From CAVSJO01 sp963728445 (GTDB lineage Bacteria > Gemmatimonadota > Gemmatimonadetes > Longimicrobiales > RSA9), in the NCBI GenBank assembly GCA_963728445.1, contig CAVSJO010000006.1, positions 1,736,001-1,800,000 of the forward strand: a DNA stretch of 64,000 nt, in the 5' to 3' direction. The notes beneath the pieces are model-generated. The model did no database searches, had not been told where the DNA came from, and saw only the letters and a program-made list of their open reading frames with translations. Below are positions 31,766 to 42,968 of the stretch, piece by piece. A program made the position numbers and the translations under genes. Position 1 is the stretch's first letter. The number at the start of each line of letters is the position of its first letter.

Positions 31766-31821
31766 ACCCCGCCCGCCGTACCCCGCCCGCCGTACCCCGC
31801 CCGCCGTACCCCGCCCGCCGT
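31766..31821 (-). repeat. 14-bp tandem repeat array, right copy (inverted)
   Basis: Four copies of CCCCGCCCGCCGTA at 31766, 31780, 31794 and 31808 (the last with one change). The reverse complement TACGGCGGGCGGGG is the same unit as at 28880-28974. The remaining spacer 31648-31934 holds only C-rich low-complexity sequence. Confidence 0.92.
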
Positions 31822-31934
31822 GGCCGTTCCCGCAGTCCCATTGTTGCCCCCGCCTTTCCCCCCTCAATAGAATGCACCGTCCCGCCGCGCCCACGGAAGC
31901 GCTCGGCCCGTAGTCAAACAGCCCGATTGAAAAA

Positions 31935-33317
31935 ATGGAATTCCCGAAGGACCTGATGGTGAGCGTCTCCGGTGTCCGGGGGCGGGTGGGTGAGGCCCTC
32001 ACGCCGGAAGTCGTGACCCGCTTCGCGTCGGCCTTCGGCGCGTACGTGCAGGAGGCGGCGGGCGGCCGCGCGCGGGTGGTGATCGGCCGTGACAGCCGGA
32101 CGTCGGGGCCGATGTTCGTGCGGGCGGCGACGGCCGCGCTGCAGAGCGTCGGCTGTGACGTGATCGACGTCGGCCTCGCGCCCACGCCCACTACCCTCTT
32201 CGCCATCCGCCACCACGAGGCGGCGGGCGCGATCGTGGTCACGGCGAGCCACAATCCCGTGGAGTGGAACGCGCTGAAGCTTGCGTCCGGCGCGGGCATG
32301 TTCCTGGACGCGGACCAGAGCGAGCGCATGCGCGCGTACCTGGACGAGCGGGAGGTTCGGCGGGCGGCGTGGGACGAGATCGGCGACGTCGCCGCGGACG
32401 ACGCCGCGGTGGACCGCCACCTCGACGCCGTCCTCTCGATCCCGTACCTGGACCTCGACGCCATTCGGGACCGGAAGTTCACGGTCGCGCTGGACTGCGT
32501 GCACGGCGCGGGCGGCGTGCTGCTGCCGCGGCTGCTCCGGGACCTGGGCTGCGCGGTGCGCGGCATCGGGCTGGAGACGGACGGGCACTTTCCCCGGGAG
32601 CCGGAGCCCGTCGCCGCGAACCTCGGCGACCTCGAGGCGCTCGTGAAGGAGACGGGCGCGGACATCGGCTTCGCCACGGACCCCGACGCAGACCGGCTTT
32701 CGCTGGTGGGCGGCCGGGGCAGCGCCATCGGGGAGGACCTGACGCTGGCGCTGGCGGCGAAGCTCGTGCTGCGGCACCGGCAGGGGCCCGTCGTCACTAA
32801 CCTGTCGACGAGCCGTGTGCTGGAGGACGTGGCGGCAGACGCCGGCGTGCCGCTGCTGCGCGCGCCGGTGGGCGAGATCAATGTCGCGCGGCGGATGCAG
32901 CGGGAAGAGGCCGTGATCGGGGGCGAAGGCAACGGCGGGGTGATCCTGCCGGACGTGCACCTGACGCGGGACAGCGCCGTGGGTGTCGCGCTGATCCTGC
33001 AGCTTCTTACCGAAACGGACCAGACGCTGGACGACCACGTCGCCCGCCAGCGTCGCTACTGCATCGTGAAGGAGAAGGTAGGCCGTGGCGGGCAGCCGCT
33101 GGACCTGGTGTACGGCGCCCTCGAGTCGCGCCTCGCCGCGCCCGAGGCCGACCGGCAGGACGGACTGCGGCTGGCGTGGCCCGAGGAGCTGAAGTGGGTC
33201 CACGTGCGGCCATCGGGCACCGAGCCCATCGTGCGCATCATCGCGGAGGGCCCCAGCGAGGAGGCCGCACGGGAGCTGGTCGAGCTGGCGCGGCACGGGC
33301 TGGCCAACTCCCGCTGA
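31935..33317 (+). CDS. glmM: phosphoglucosamine mutase
   Basis: An alpha-D-phosphohexomutase family member that converts glucosamine-6-phosphate to glucosamine-1-phosphate for UDP-GlcNAc. The catalytic phosphoserine loop is VVTASHNPVEWNALK (about residues 99-113), the metal loop DPDADRLSL, the sugar-binding loop GEGNGG and the phosphate loop VRPSGTEPIVRI. GRDSRTSG follows the N-terminus SVSGVRGRVG. At 460 residues it is standard. The next gene is glmS, whose product is its substrate, supporting GlmM over other phosphohexomutases. ATG 31935 is used; no strong ribosome site is visible. Confidence 0.92.
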   Translation: MEFPKDLMVSVSGVRGRVGEALTPEVVTRFASAFGAYVQEAAGGRARVVIGRDSRTSGPMFVRAATAALQSVGCDVIDVGLAPTPTTLFAIRHHEAAGAIVVTASHNPVEWNALKLASGAGMFLDADQSERMRAYLDEREVRRAAWDEIGDVAADDAAVDRHLDAVLSIPYLDLDAIRDRKFTVALDCVHGAGGVLLPRLLRDLGCAVRGIGLETDGHFPREPEPVAANLGDLEALVKETGADIGFATDPDADRLSLVGGRGSAIGEDLTLALAAKLVLRHRQGPVVTNLSTSRVLEDVAADAGVPLLRAPVGEINVARRMQREEAVIGGEGNGGVILPDVHLTRDSAVGVALILQLLTETDQTLDDHVARQRRYCIVKEKVGRGGQPLDLVYGALESRLAAPEADRQDGLRLAWPEELKWVHVRPSGTEPIVRIIAEGPSEEAARELVELARHGLANSR

Positions 33318-33478
33318 CGGGCGCGCGCTCGGGCCCGCGCGTCGCGGCCCGTGCTCCCCGCGCGTCGCGACCCGCGCTCCCCGGGCCTCCGGCCGGCGCT
33401 CCTGGCGCGTTCCGGCCGGCCATTTGCAGGCGGACGGGGTAGTCCTTCCCGTCATCACCTACGCGGAGAGCATCACCT
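33318..33478. repeat. glmM-glmS spacer with ~24-bp direct repeat
   Basis: Two imperfect copies of GCGCGTCGCGRCCCGYGCTCC lie around 33337-33385, followed by CCGGCC-rich sequence. No gene is seen. Confidence 0.6.
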
Positions 33479-35311
<1,833 letters not shown>

Positions 35312-35313
35312 GC

Positions 35314-35754
35314 GTGAGGGTCCTGCTCCAGCGCGTGTCCCGCGCCGAGGTCCGTATCGGGGGCGACGTCGCCGGCCGCATCGGCCCCGGGCTCCTGCTC
35401 CTCGTGGGCTTCGCCGACGCCGAGGAGGACGGCGCGCTGGAGTGGATGGCCGACAAGGTGCTGGACCTGCGCATCTTCGGCGACGACGAGGGCCGCATGA
35501 ACCTCTCCCTCCGCGACGTTCGCGGCGACGTCCTGGTCGTCAGCCAGTTCACGCTCTACGGGGACACCCGCAAGGGCCGCCGCCCCAGCTTCGTCCACGC
35601 CGCCTCGCCGGACCAGGCGATCCCCCTCTACGGGCGCTTCGTCGAGCTGCTCCGGGAGGGCGCGCCTGCCGCCGTGGAGACCGGCGAGTTCGGCGCCATG
35701 ATGGACGTCGAGCTCGTGAACGACGGGCCCGTCACCCTGATGCTCGAACGGTGA
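35314..35754 (+). CDS. dtd: D-aminoacyl-tRNA deacylase
   Basis: It hydrolyses D-aminoacyl-tRNAs (and glycyl-tRNA mischarges), protecting translation. The start VRVLLQRVSRAEV and the two active-site motifs are visible: SQFTLYGD, a variant of SQ(F/L)TLyg, and the Gly-Pro-like NDGPVTLML near the C-terminus. RKGRRPSFVHAASPD is also a family block. The GTG start at 35314 lies 2 bp after the glmS stop. Its 3' end overlaps maf (GTGA). Length 146 residues is standard. Confidence 0.95.
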   Translation: MRVLLQRVSRAEVRIGGDVAGRIGPGLLLLVGFADAEEDGALEWMADKVLDLRIFGDDEGRMNLSLRDVRGDVLVVSQFTLYGDTRKGRRPSFVHAASPDQAIPLYGRFVELLREGAPAAVETGEFGAMMDVELVNDGPVTLMLER

Positions 35755-36365
35755 GCGACGAGCGGCCGGTCCCGCCCATCGTGCTGGCCTCGGCGTCCCC
35801 ACGCCGGGCCAACCTGCTGCGCATGCTCGGCCTCGAGTTCGACGTCGAGCCCGCCGACCTCGAGGAGACGATCCACTCGGACGAGGCCGTCTCCCAGGCC
35901 GTCGAGCGGCTGGCCCGGGAGAAGGCCTGGGCCGTCGCCAGCAGCCGCCCCGAGGCCCTCGTCATCGGCAGCGACACCGTGGTCTCCCTGCGCGGCGAGG
36001 TCCTCGGCAAGCCGGACACGGAGGACGACGCCGTCGCCATGCTCCTGCGCCTTCAGGGCCGCGAGCACCACGTGGCCACCGGCATCGCCGTGGCCGCGCC
36101 CGGCGGCCGCATCGAGAGCTCCTTCGAGCTGTCCCGCGTCCGCTTCCGCACCTTCGGCGAGCACATCGCCCGGGAGTACGTCGCCACCGGCGAGCCCATG
36201 GACAAGGCCGGCGCGTACGGCATCCAGGGCGTCGGCTCCACCCTCGTCGAGGCCGTCGAGGGCGACTTCTTCGCGGTCATGGGCCTGCCCATCGGCCGCA
36301 TGATGTCGCTCCTGGAGGCCCTCGGCTGGCGCTACAACTTCCGCGGACTCGAGCACCGCGACTGA
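35751..36365 (+). CDS. maf: Maf family nucleotide pyrophosphatase
   Basis: A house-cleaning pyrophosphatase acting on dTTP/UTP or modified nucleotides, also linked to septum inhibition. VLASASPRRANLLRMLGLEF is the phosphate-binding N-terminus. VIGSDTVVSLRGEVLGKP contains the conserved Asp, and GEPMDKAGAYGIQGVGSTLV is the Maf signature. NFRGLEHRD ends the protein. The GTG start at 35751 overlaps the dtd TGA. The exact nucleotide preference (YhdE versus YceF type) is not decidable here. Confidence 0.94.
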   Translation: MSDERPVPPIVLASASPRRANLLRMLGLEFDVEPADLEETIHSDEAVSQAVERLAREKAWAVASSRPEALVIGSDTVVSLRGEVLGKPDTEDDAVAMLLRLQGREHHVATGIAVAAPGGRIESSFELSRVRFRTFGEHIAREYVATGEPMDKAGAYGIQGVGSTLVEAVEGDFFAVMGLPIGRMMSLLEALGWRYNFRGLEHRD

Positions 36366-36377
36366 CGGGACGGACCC

Positions 36378-37883
36378 ATGGACACCATCCTTTCCATCGA
36401 CCAGGGCACCACCGGCTCCAAGTGCCTCGTGCTGGACCACGAGGCGAACGTCGTCGGGCGCGCGTACTCCGAGTTCACGCAGCACTTCCCCGAGCCCGGC
36501 TGGGTCGAGCACGACGCCGACGAGATCTGGCGCGTGACGCTGGACGTCGCCCGGACGGCGCTGGACGCCGCCGGCGTGCGGCCCGGCGGTAACCGGCGAC
36601 TGGCCGCCGTCGGCATCACGAACCAGCGCGAGACCATCGTGCTGTGGGACCGGAAGACGGGCAGGCCCGTGCACCGCGCCCTCGTCTGGCAGGACCGGCG
36701 CACCGCCGCCCGCTGCCGCGAGCTGGACGCCGCCGGCCGCTCCGACTTCCTGCGCGCCCGCACCGGCCTCCTGGCCGACCCGTACTTCTCCGGCACGAAG
36801 CTGGAGTGGCTGCTCGAGCACGTGCCCGGCGCCCGCGAGCGCGCCGAGGCCGGCGACCTGGCCGCCGGGACCATCGACTCCTGGCTGATCTGGAACCTGT
36901 CCGGCGGCCGCGCCCACGTCACCGAGCCGACGAACGCCAGCCGCACGCTCCTCTACAACATCGACCGGCAGGCGTGGGACCCGGAGCTGCTGGACCTGTT
37001 CGGCGTGCCCGAGTCCGTGCTGCCCGAGGTGCGGCCGTCGTCCGGCGTCATGGCCGAGACCGACCCCGACCTCTTCGGCGTGTCCGTGCCCGTGGCCGGC
37101 GTGGCCGGCGACCAGCAGGCGGCCCTCTTCGGCCAGGGCTGCTGCGACCCCGGCCTCGCCAAGAACACGTACGGGACCGGCGCCTTCCTGCTCCTGAACA
37201 CCGGCGACCGGCGCGTCGCCTCCGAGCGCGGGCTGCTCACCACCGTCGCGTGCGGCCCGAAGGGCGAGCCCGTCTACGCCCTCGAGGGCGCCATCTTCAT
37301 CGCCGGCGCCGCCGTCCAGTGGCTCCGGGACGGACTCGGCATCATCGACAAGGCCGAGGAGACCGCCGCCCTCGCCGCGTCCATCGACTCCAACGAGGGC
37401 GTCTACCTCGTCCCCGCCTTCGTCGGCCTCGGCGCTCCCCACTGGGAGTCGGAGGCCCGGGGCACGCTCGTCGGCGTCACCCGCGGCACCACCGGCGCGC
37501 ACCTCGCCCGCGCCGCCCTCGAGGCCATGGCCTACTCCACCGCCGAGGTGCTGGACGCCATGACCGCCGACTCAGGCATCGAGGCCGTCGACCTGGCCGT
37601 CGACGGCGGCGCGTCCGCCAACGACTGGCTCATGCAGTTCCAGGCGGACGTCGTCGGCCTGCCCGTCCGCCGCCCGCAGATGATCGAGACCACCGCCCTC
37701 GGCGCCGCCGGCCTCGCCGGCCTCGCCGTCGGCGTCTGGCCCGACCTCGACGCCTTCATGGGCGTCCGCCCCGCCCCCGACCGCTTCGAGCCCCGCATGT
37801 CGGGCGACGACCGCGCCCGCCACGTCGAGGGCTGGACCCGCGCCGTCGACGCCGCCCGGACCTGGGCCCGCTGGGGACGCTGA
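36378..37883 (+). CDS. glpK: glycerol kinase
   Basis: A FGGY-family kinase forming glycerol-3-phosphate. ILSIDQGTTGSKCLVLD is the N-terminal ATP/phosphate loop. GITNQRETIVLWDRKTGRPV is the glycerol-binding block (Arg-Glu pair). TNASRTLLYNI, AGDQQAALFGQGCCDPGLAKNTYGTGAF and DGGASANDWLMQFQAD complete the family pattern. It has 501 residues with ATG 36378 after a GACGGGACGGACCC leader. Gly in TTGS replaces the more usual Ser (TTSS). It is 12 bp after maf, so probably in the same operon. No glpF or glpD is nearby. Confidence 0.96.
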   Translation: MDTILSIDQGTTGSKCLVLDHEANVVGRAYSEFTQHFPEPGWVEHDADEIWRVTLDVARTALDAAGVRPGGNRRLAAVGITNQRETIVLWDRKTGRPVHRALVWQDRRTAARCRELDAAGRSDFLRARTGLLADPYFSGTKLEWLLEHVPGARERAEAGDLAAGTIDSWLIWNLSGGRAHVTEPTNASRTLLYNIDRQAWDPELLDLFGVPESVLPEVRPSSGVMAETDPDLFGVSVPVAGVAGDQQAALFGQGCCDPGLAKNTYGTGAFLLLNTGDRRVASERGLLTTVACGPKGEPVYALEGAIFIAGAAVQWLRDGLGIIDKAEETAALAASIDSNEGVYLVPAFVGLGAPHWESEARGTLVGVTRGTTGAHLARAALEAMAYSTAEVLDAMTADSGIEAVDLAVDGGASANDWLMQFQADVVGLPVRRPQMIETTALGAAGLAGLAVGVWPDLDAFMGVRPAPDRFEPRMSGDDRARHVEGWTRAVDAARTWARWGR

Positions 37884-37891
37884 CCGCCGCG

Positions 37892-38374
37892 ATGGCCGAC
37901 CGCCCCATCCGTATAGCCGTCTGCGGCGCCGGCACCGCCGGCGACGACGTCCTGGCAGCCGCCCGCCAGGTCGGCGAGGCCCTGGCCGAGGCCGGCGCCG
38001 TTCTGCTGTGCGGCGGACTCGGCGGCGTCATGGAGGCCGCCGCCGAAGGCGCCGAGGCGGCCGGAGGCCTCACCCTCGGCCTCCTGCCCGGCACCGACGC
38101 CGCCGCAGCCAACCCCCACATCGCGCTCCCGCTCCCCACCGGCCTGGGCGAGGCGAGGAACGCCGTGCTGGTCCGCGCCGCCGACGCCGTCATCGCCGTC
38201 GCCGGCGAGTGGGGCACCCTCTCGGAAGTCGCCCTCGCGAGGAAGATGGACGTCCCCGTCGTCCTCCTCATGCCCTCCCTCGCCGCCGGCCTCGGCCTCG
38301 ACCAGGTCGGCACCCCGAGGGAGGCCGTCGCCAAAGCAATCCAGGCCGCCAGAGCAGGAAGGAGCCGGAAATGA
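37892..38374 (+). CDS. SLOG-domain protein (TIGR00725 family)
   Basis: A 160-residue Rossmann-like protein of the SLOG/'possible lysine decarboxylase' group. The nucleotide-binding pattern is visible as VCGAGTAGDDVLAAARQVGE, CGGLGGVMEAAAEGA and ADAVIAVAGEWGTLSEVALA. These proteins are thought to bind nucleotide ligands; no enzymatic role is established for the stand-alone TIGR00725 form. ATG 37892 lies 8 bp after glpK. The stop overlaps the next start (ATGA). Operon placement suggests only house-keeping co-expression. Confidence 0.88.
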   Translation: MADRPIRIAVCGAGTAGDDVLAAARQVGEALAEAGAVLLCGGLGGVMEAAAEGAEAAGGLTLGLLPGTDAAAANPHIALPLPTGLGEARNAVLVRAADAVIAVAGEWGTLSEVALARKMDVPVVLLMPSLAAGLGLDQVGTPREAVAKAIQAARAGRSRK

Positions 38375-38904
38375 CCGCCCCCCCCGTAGTCCTGGCCCTC
38401 TCCCTGCTGGCAGCAGCGCCCGCCCCACCCGCCCCCACCCCTGTGCGTGTGCCTGTGCGTGTGCGCTCCACCGTGCGAAAGCCCGACCCCGCGAACGTGA
38501 ACCGGTCCCTGAACACAGATGCGCCCCGAGTCAGTCCCGCGCCCGTATTCGTCCCCGTACCCGCACTCGTCCCCGTACCCGCACTCGTCCCCGTGCCCGA
38601 ATTCAGCCCCGTGCCCGAACGCGTCCCCCAGGACGATGCCCGTCCCGATCCCTGGTTCTCCCCCGACAAATTCAAGCACTTCGCGTCGTCTTTCGCCCTC
38701 ACCGCCTTCACCTATGCCGCGTCGCGGGCAGCCGGCGCCGACCACCACCCCGCCGTCGGCATCTCGGTGGCCCTGACCCTCGCCACCGGCATCGGCAAGG
38801 AGCTGAACGACAGGCGGCGAGGCACGTTCTTCAGCGCCCGGGACCTGACCTGGGACGTCGCCGGCATCGCGCTCGGCGCCCTGATGACCACCCACACCCG
38901 CTAG
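38371..38904 (+). CDS. exported YfiM/DUF2279-like protein with Pro-Val repeat linker
   Basis: A 177-residue protein. An N-terminal hydrophobic segment (PPVVLALSLLAAAPAPP) acts as a signal or anchor. A 60-residue linker contains PVPALVPVPALVPVP repeats, encoded by an 18-bp tandem repeat around 38545-38610. A compact C-terminal domain follows with SPDKFKHFASSFALTAFTY, GIGKELNDRR and SARDLTWDVAGIALGAL. The DKxxHF, GKE..D and D..AN/GxxG layout resembles YfiM/DUF2279 lipoproteins. The function is unknown. The rigid linker could span the periplasm. AAGGAG precedes ATG 38371. Confidence 0.75.
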   Translation: MTAPPVVLALSLLAAAPAPPAPTPVRVPVRVRSTVRKPDPANVNRSLNTDAPRVSPAPVFVPVPALVPVPALVPVPEFSPVPERVPQDDARPDPWFSPDKFKHFASSFALTAFTYAASRAAGADHHPAVGISVALTLATGIGKELNDRRRGTFFSARDLTWDVAGIALGALMTTHTR

Positions 38905-38907
38905 CCC

Positions 38908-39189
38908 ATGCAATACGTCGTCATCGCCGTCGTCGCCGTCGTGGCGCTCGCCGTGATCCTGTACCCGATCCTGCGCCCCGCGCCGCGCCCGATCCGCCGC
39001 CCCGCCGCCGACGTGAGCGACGCCGCCCTCGACGCCGAGGTCGACCGCTACCGCGCCGCGCTCCGGGCCGGCACGCTCTGCCTGGCGTGCGGCTACGCCA
39101 ACGCCGAGAGCAGCCGCTTCTGCGCCGAGTGCGGCGGGCCGCTCCTCACCGCCCGCGCCGTGGAGACGGGCGATGCGCTCGCCGACTGA
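38908..39189 (+). CDS. single-TM protein with zinc ribbon
   Basis: A 93-residue protein. One membrane helix (VVIAVVAVVALAVILYPIL) is followed by a basic/Pro stretch and a short helix. The four-Cys zinc ribbon reads CLACGYANAESSRFCAECGG. The arrangement implies a cytoplasmic or membrane-proximal metal-binding knuckle. No named family is recognised. It starts 3 bp after the previous stop, and its 3' end overlaps the threonine aldolase gene by 17 bp, so all three are likely co-translated. Confidence 0.78.
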   Translation: MQYVVIAVVAVVALAVILYPILRPAPRPIRRPAADVSDAALDAEVDRYRAALRAGTLCLACGYANAESSRFCAECGGPLLTARAVETGDALAD

Positions 39190-40237
39190 CGCCGCCGTGC
39201 TGCCCCTCGACGGCCCCCCCGTCGACCTGCGCAGCGACACCGTCACGCGCCCGTCCATGGAGATGCGCCAGGCCATCGCCGGCGCGAAGGTCGGGGACGA
39301 CGCCCTTGGCGACGACCCCACCGTCCACCTCCTCGAGGACCGCGTCGCGACGCTGCTCGGCAAGGAGGCCGCCGTATTCTTTCCCAGCGGCATCATGGCC
39401 AACCAGACGGCCATCCACGTGCTGTCCGAGCGGGGCACCGAGGTCGTGCTGGAGGCGAGCGCCCACATCCTCGACTGGGAGGACGGCGCCCCCGCGCTGT
39501 GGTCCGCCGTGCAGCTCCGGGGCGTGGCGGCGGAGTCCGGCGTGCTCGATCCGGGCGACGTCGCCGCCGCCATCCGCCCGCGGGACTCCCTGCGTCCGCG
39601 CACGTCGCTGCTCTGCCTCGAGAACACGCACAACGCCGCGGGCGGGAAGGTGCTGCCCGTCGAGCGCATGGCCGAGCTCGCCGCCATCTCACGGGAGCAC
39701 GACGTGCCCGTGCACCTGGACGGCGCCCGGCTGTGGAACGCCGCCGCGGCCACGGGCCGACCCGAGTCCGACTGGGCCGCCCACGCCGACACCGTCATGG
39801 TCGCGCTGTCCAAGGGCCTCGGCTGCCCCGTCGGCTCGCTCCTCGCCGGCACGCGCGAGGTCATGGCCCGCGCCCGCCGCACGCGACGCCGCCTCGGCGG
39901 CACCATGCGCCAGGCCGGCATCCTGGCCGCCGCCGGGCTCTACGCCCTCGAGCACAACCGCGACCGCCTGGTCGAGGACCACGCCCGCGCCGCCTTCCTC
40001 GCCGGCGCCCTCGCCGACCTGCCCGGCGTCCGCGTCGTCGCTCCCGAGACCAACATCGTCATGCTTGACCTCGACGAGGGCCGCCCCGGCGCCGACGACG
40101 TTGCAGCACGCGCCCACGAGCGCGGGGTATACATCTCCACGTTCGGCCCACGGCGCGTCCGCATGGTCACCCACCTGGACGTGAACGACGCCGCGCTTGA
40201 GCGCGCGGTGGGCGTGATGCGGGAGCTGCTGGGGTAG
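39173..40237 (+). CDS. ltaE: low-specificity L-threonine aldolase (beta-eliminating lyase family)
   Basis: A PLP enzyme cleaving L-threonine/allo-threonine to glycine and acetaldehyde. VDLRSDTVTRPSMEMRQAI opens the protein. VGDDALGDDPTVHLLED, FFPSGIMANQTAI, HLDGARLWNAA (Asp-x-x-Arg) and VALSKGLGCPVGSLL with the PLP lysine are the family motifs. At 354 residues it is standard. ATG 39173 gives a 17-bp overlap; TTG or GTG alternatives downstream are less likely. The gene is followed by a 165-bp leader before recA. Confidence 0.94.
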   Translation: MRSPTDAAVLPLDGPPVDLRSDTVTRPSMEMRQAIAGAKVGDDALGDDPTVHLLEDRVATLLGKEAAVFFPSGIMANQTAIHVLSERGTEVVLEASAHILDWEDGAPALWSAVQLRGVAAESGVLDPGDVAAAIRPRDSLRPRTSLLCLENTHNAAGGKVLPVERMAELAAISREHDVPVHLDGARLWNAAAATGRPESDWAAHADTVMVALSKGLGCPVGSLLAGTREVMARARRTRRRLGGTMRQAGILAAAGLYALEHNRDRLVEDHARAAFLAGALADLPGVRVVAPETNIVMLDLDEGRPGADDVAARAHERGVYISTFGPRRVRMVTHLDVNDAALERAVGVMRELLG

Positions 40238-40402
40238 GGAATCGGACCGTTCCGGCGCCCACGGCGGCGACCTTCCGCGCCCACGGCCCGCGCGGCCATG
40301 CGGTCGGCCCGTCCCGCACTGTCACAGGGGCCGGCTAGCTTTTACCTTCCACGTGCCACCCCGCACGGGACCCCCGCGAACACACAACGAACAGGCGAAG
40401 CG

Positions 40403-41458
<1,056 letters not shown>

Positions 41459-41492
41459 GTCGGGTCTTTCCGAAAGGCTTCTGAAAGGAGAG

Positions 41493-41523
41493 CGGCGGGT
41501 CGTGCGAACGGCCCGCCGTTTTT
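41493..41523 (+). terminator. Rho-independent terminator of recA
   Basis: An 11-bp stem, CGGCGGGTCGT (41493-41503) with ACGGCCCGCCG (41508-41518), has one T-G wobble and a GCGA loop. TTTTT follows. Confidence 0.9.
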
Positions 41524-41785
41524 GGTTTTCCCATGCCGGGGCTCACGCGGAGCCGCGGAGGAGCGCGGAGGCGGGCTCTCGGGCCTGTCCTCGGGTGCCG
41601 GGCAATAGAACCTTGAGTCGACTGCGACAATGCGCCCATATTGGATGGGGGGTCTCGTCAGATGTTTCTCGGTCGATGAACCGGCCTGTAAAAACTCTGA
41701 CTCTTCCGAGGTCTGCTGTTCTTTCGTCGTGTGCGGACCAGAGGCACGACCCTCTCTCTCCGCCCCTGCACAGCAGGAGGAACCC
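41524..41785. other. gene-free spacer with GCGGAGG-type repeat
   Basis: It holds CACGCGGAGCCGCGGAGGAG and GCGCGGAGGCGG (about 41540-41575), the same family as at 26420 and 60781. The rest (41600-41770) is less GC-rich than the neighbours and shows no convincing gene. Confidence 0.6.
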
Positions 41786-42106
41786 GTGGCACCGCCGTAC
41801 TATACCCTCGGCATGTGGAAAGTGAAGGAAGGCAAGGAGGCAGAATTCATCGCCGCGTGGAAGGCGCTCGGTGAAGCCTTTTACGAACTGCCACATCCGC
41901 CAGGTCCTGGCACTCTGCTCCGAAGCGAGTCGGATCCGTCCCTCTTCTATTCCTTCGGCCCGTGGGGTCGGCTCGAGGATATCCAAATCATGCGGAATGA
42001 CCCAGGCGCACGAGCGGCTATAGCGCGACTGGTGGAACTCTGCTTCGAGGCATCGCCGGGTACGTTCCGTGTCGTCGCGGAAGCAATGGGTGCGGCCGCT
42101 CAGTAG
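41786..42106 (+). CDS. antibiotic biosynthesis monooxygenase (ABM)-fold protein
   Basis: A 106-residue ferredoxin-like dimeric alpha/beta barrel protein. YYTLGMWKVKEGKEAEFIAA and LFYSFGPWGRLEDIQ have the typical ABM pattern (short beta strand, 'v.pGke.efi.aw', and an aromatic second half). The start is GTG 41786, with GGAGG at 41776-41780. An in-frame ATG at 41630 would add 52 residues lacking family character. The substrate and even enzymatic activity are unknown; many such proteins are simple binding folds. It begins the accessory patch after recA. Confidence 0.78.
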   Translation: MAPPYYTLGMWKVKEGKEAEFIAAWKALGEAFYELPHPPGPGTLLRSESDPSLFYSFGPWGRLEDIQIMRNDPGARAAIARLVELCFEASPGTFRVVAEAMGAAAQ

Positions 42107-42269
42107 AGATGTGGATGTTCGGACAGAGGTGGGATTGCGTCCGCCGCCCTTACCGTCAGGCTCTGCGTCGGAGGGGCGGATCCACGCGCCGTCATATGAC
42201 AGGTGCGTTCGGTTGGGGGCACCGGGCTGACTGGAAGAGTGAGGCGTTTCCTTGCGGGGTGGTAATCTG

Positions 42270-42788
42270 ATGAAGAGCGCCGTCCAGGTGGTCCCCTATG
42301 ACGAGCGGTGGCCCGAAGCATTCCGGCGGGAAGAGCGCCGTCTCGCGTCCTTGCTCGGACCCGCGGTCGTGGCCATTCATCACATCGGAAGTACCGCTGT
42401 GCCTGGCCTGTATGCGAAACCAGTCCTCGATGTCCTGATCGAGACCGCTGACCTCGCCCATATCGATCAACTCGAGCCTGCGTTTGTTGCGGCGGGCTAC
42501 GTGCCCCGGGGTGAGTACGGAATCGCGGGACGTCGCTACTTTTCGCGACCGGAGGGGACGGAGTTGAAGACCCATGTTCACGCCTTCCGGGCGGGAAATT
42601 CGGCCGTCGCACGTCACCTTCTGTTTCGGGACTTCCTCAGGCTTCATGCAGGGGTGGCAGCAGAGTATGGTGCGCTGAAGCAGCAGCTCGCTCATGAATG
42701 TGGTGAAGATGCTGATGCGTATCAGGCCGGGAAAGGTCGTTTCATCTCGCGGATTGAATCTTTGGCAGCCCGTCGGGCAGCAGAGTAG
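42270..42788 (+). CDS. GrpB/UPF0157 family nucleotidyltransferase-fold protein
   Basis: A 172-residue member of the GrpB family, within the polymerase-beta-like nucleotidyltransferase fold. VQVVPYDERWPEAFRREERR and HHIGSTAVPGLYAKPVLDVL (G-S then D-x-x, the NTase signature) are diagnostic. THVHAFRAGNSAVARHLLFRDF continues the family pattern. The target is unknown. ATG 42270 is preceded by GGGGTGG. It lies in a less GC-rich patch with its own promoter likely in the 163 bp upstream. Confidence 0.88.
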   Translation: MKSAVQVVPYDERWPEAFRREERRLASLLGPAVVAIHHIGSTAVPGLYAKPVLDVLIETADLAHIDQLEPAFVAAGYVPRGEYGIAGRRYFSRPEGTELKTHVHAFRAGNSAVARHLLFRDFLRLHAGVAAEYGALKQQLAHECGEDADAYQAGKGRFISRIESLAARRAAE

Positions 42789-42968
42789 ATCAGGCGGGGT
42801 GGAGTGGCCTGGTGCGTGTCGGATCAGCCGCGGGTGGGGTCGGAATCGTCAAGCCGGTCGCCTCGACGGGCGCGGAATGCAGCCCGGGATCCTTTCGGGG
42901 ACGGGCCGGAAACCCGACGGGTCCACGGTCCGTAGAGCGGGAGGTTGCCACTTCTACGGAGCTCCCGA

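Noticed and set aside
29033..32932. Minus-strand open frame of 1299 codons spanning the hydrolase, TPR and glmM genes
   Set aside because: It crosses three recognisable genes in other frames and has no family pattern of its own.
33318..33478. glmS ribozyme/riboswitch
   Set aside because: The leader is a short GC repeat with no match to the conserved ribozyme core that I can recognise.
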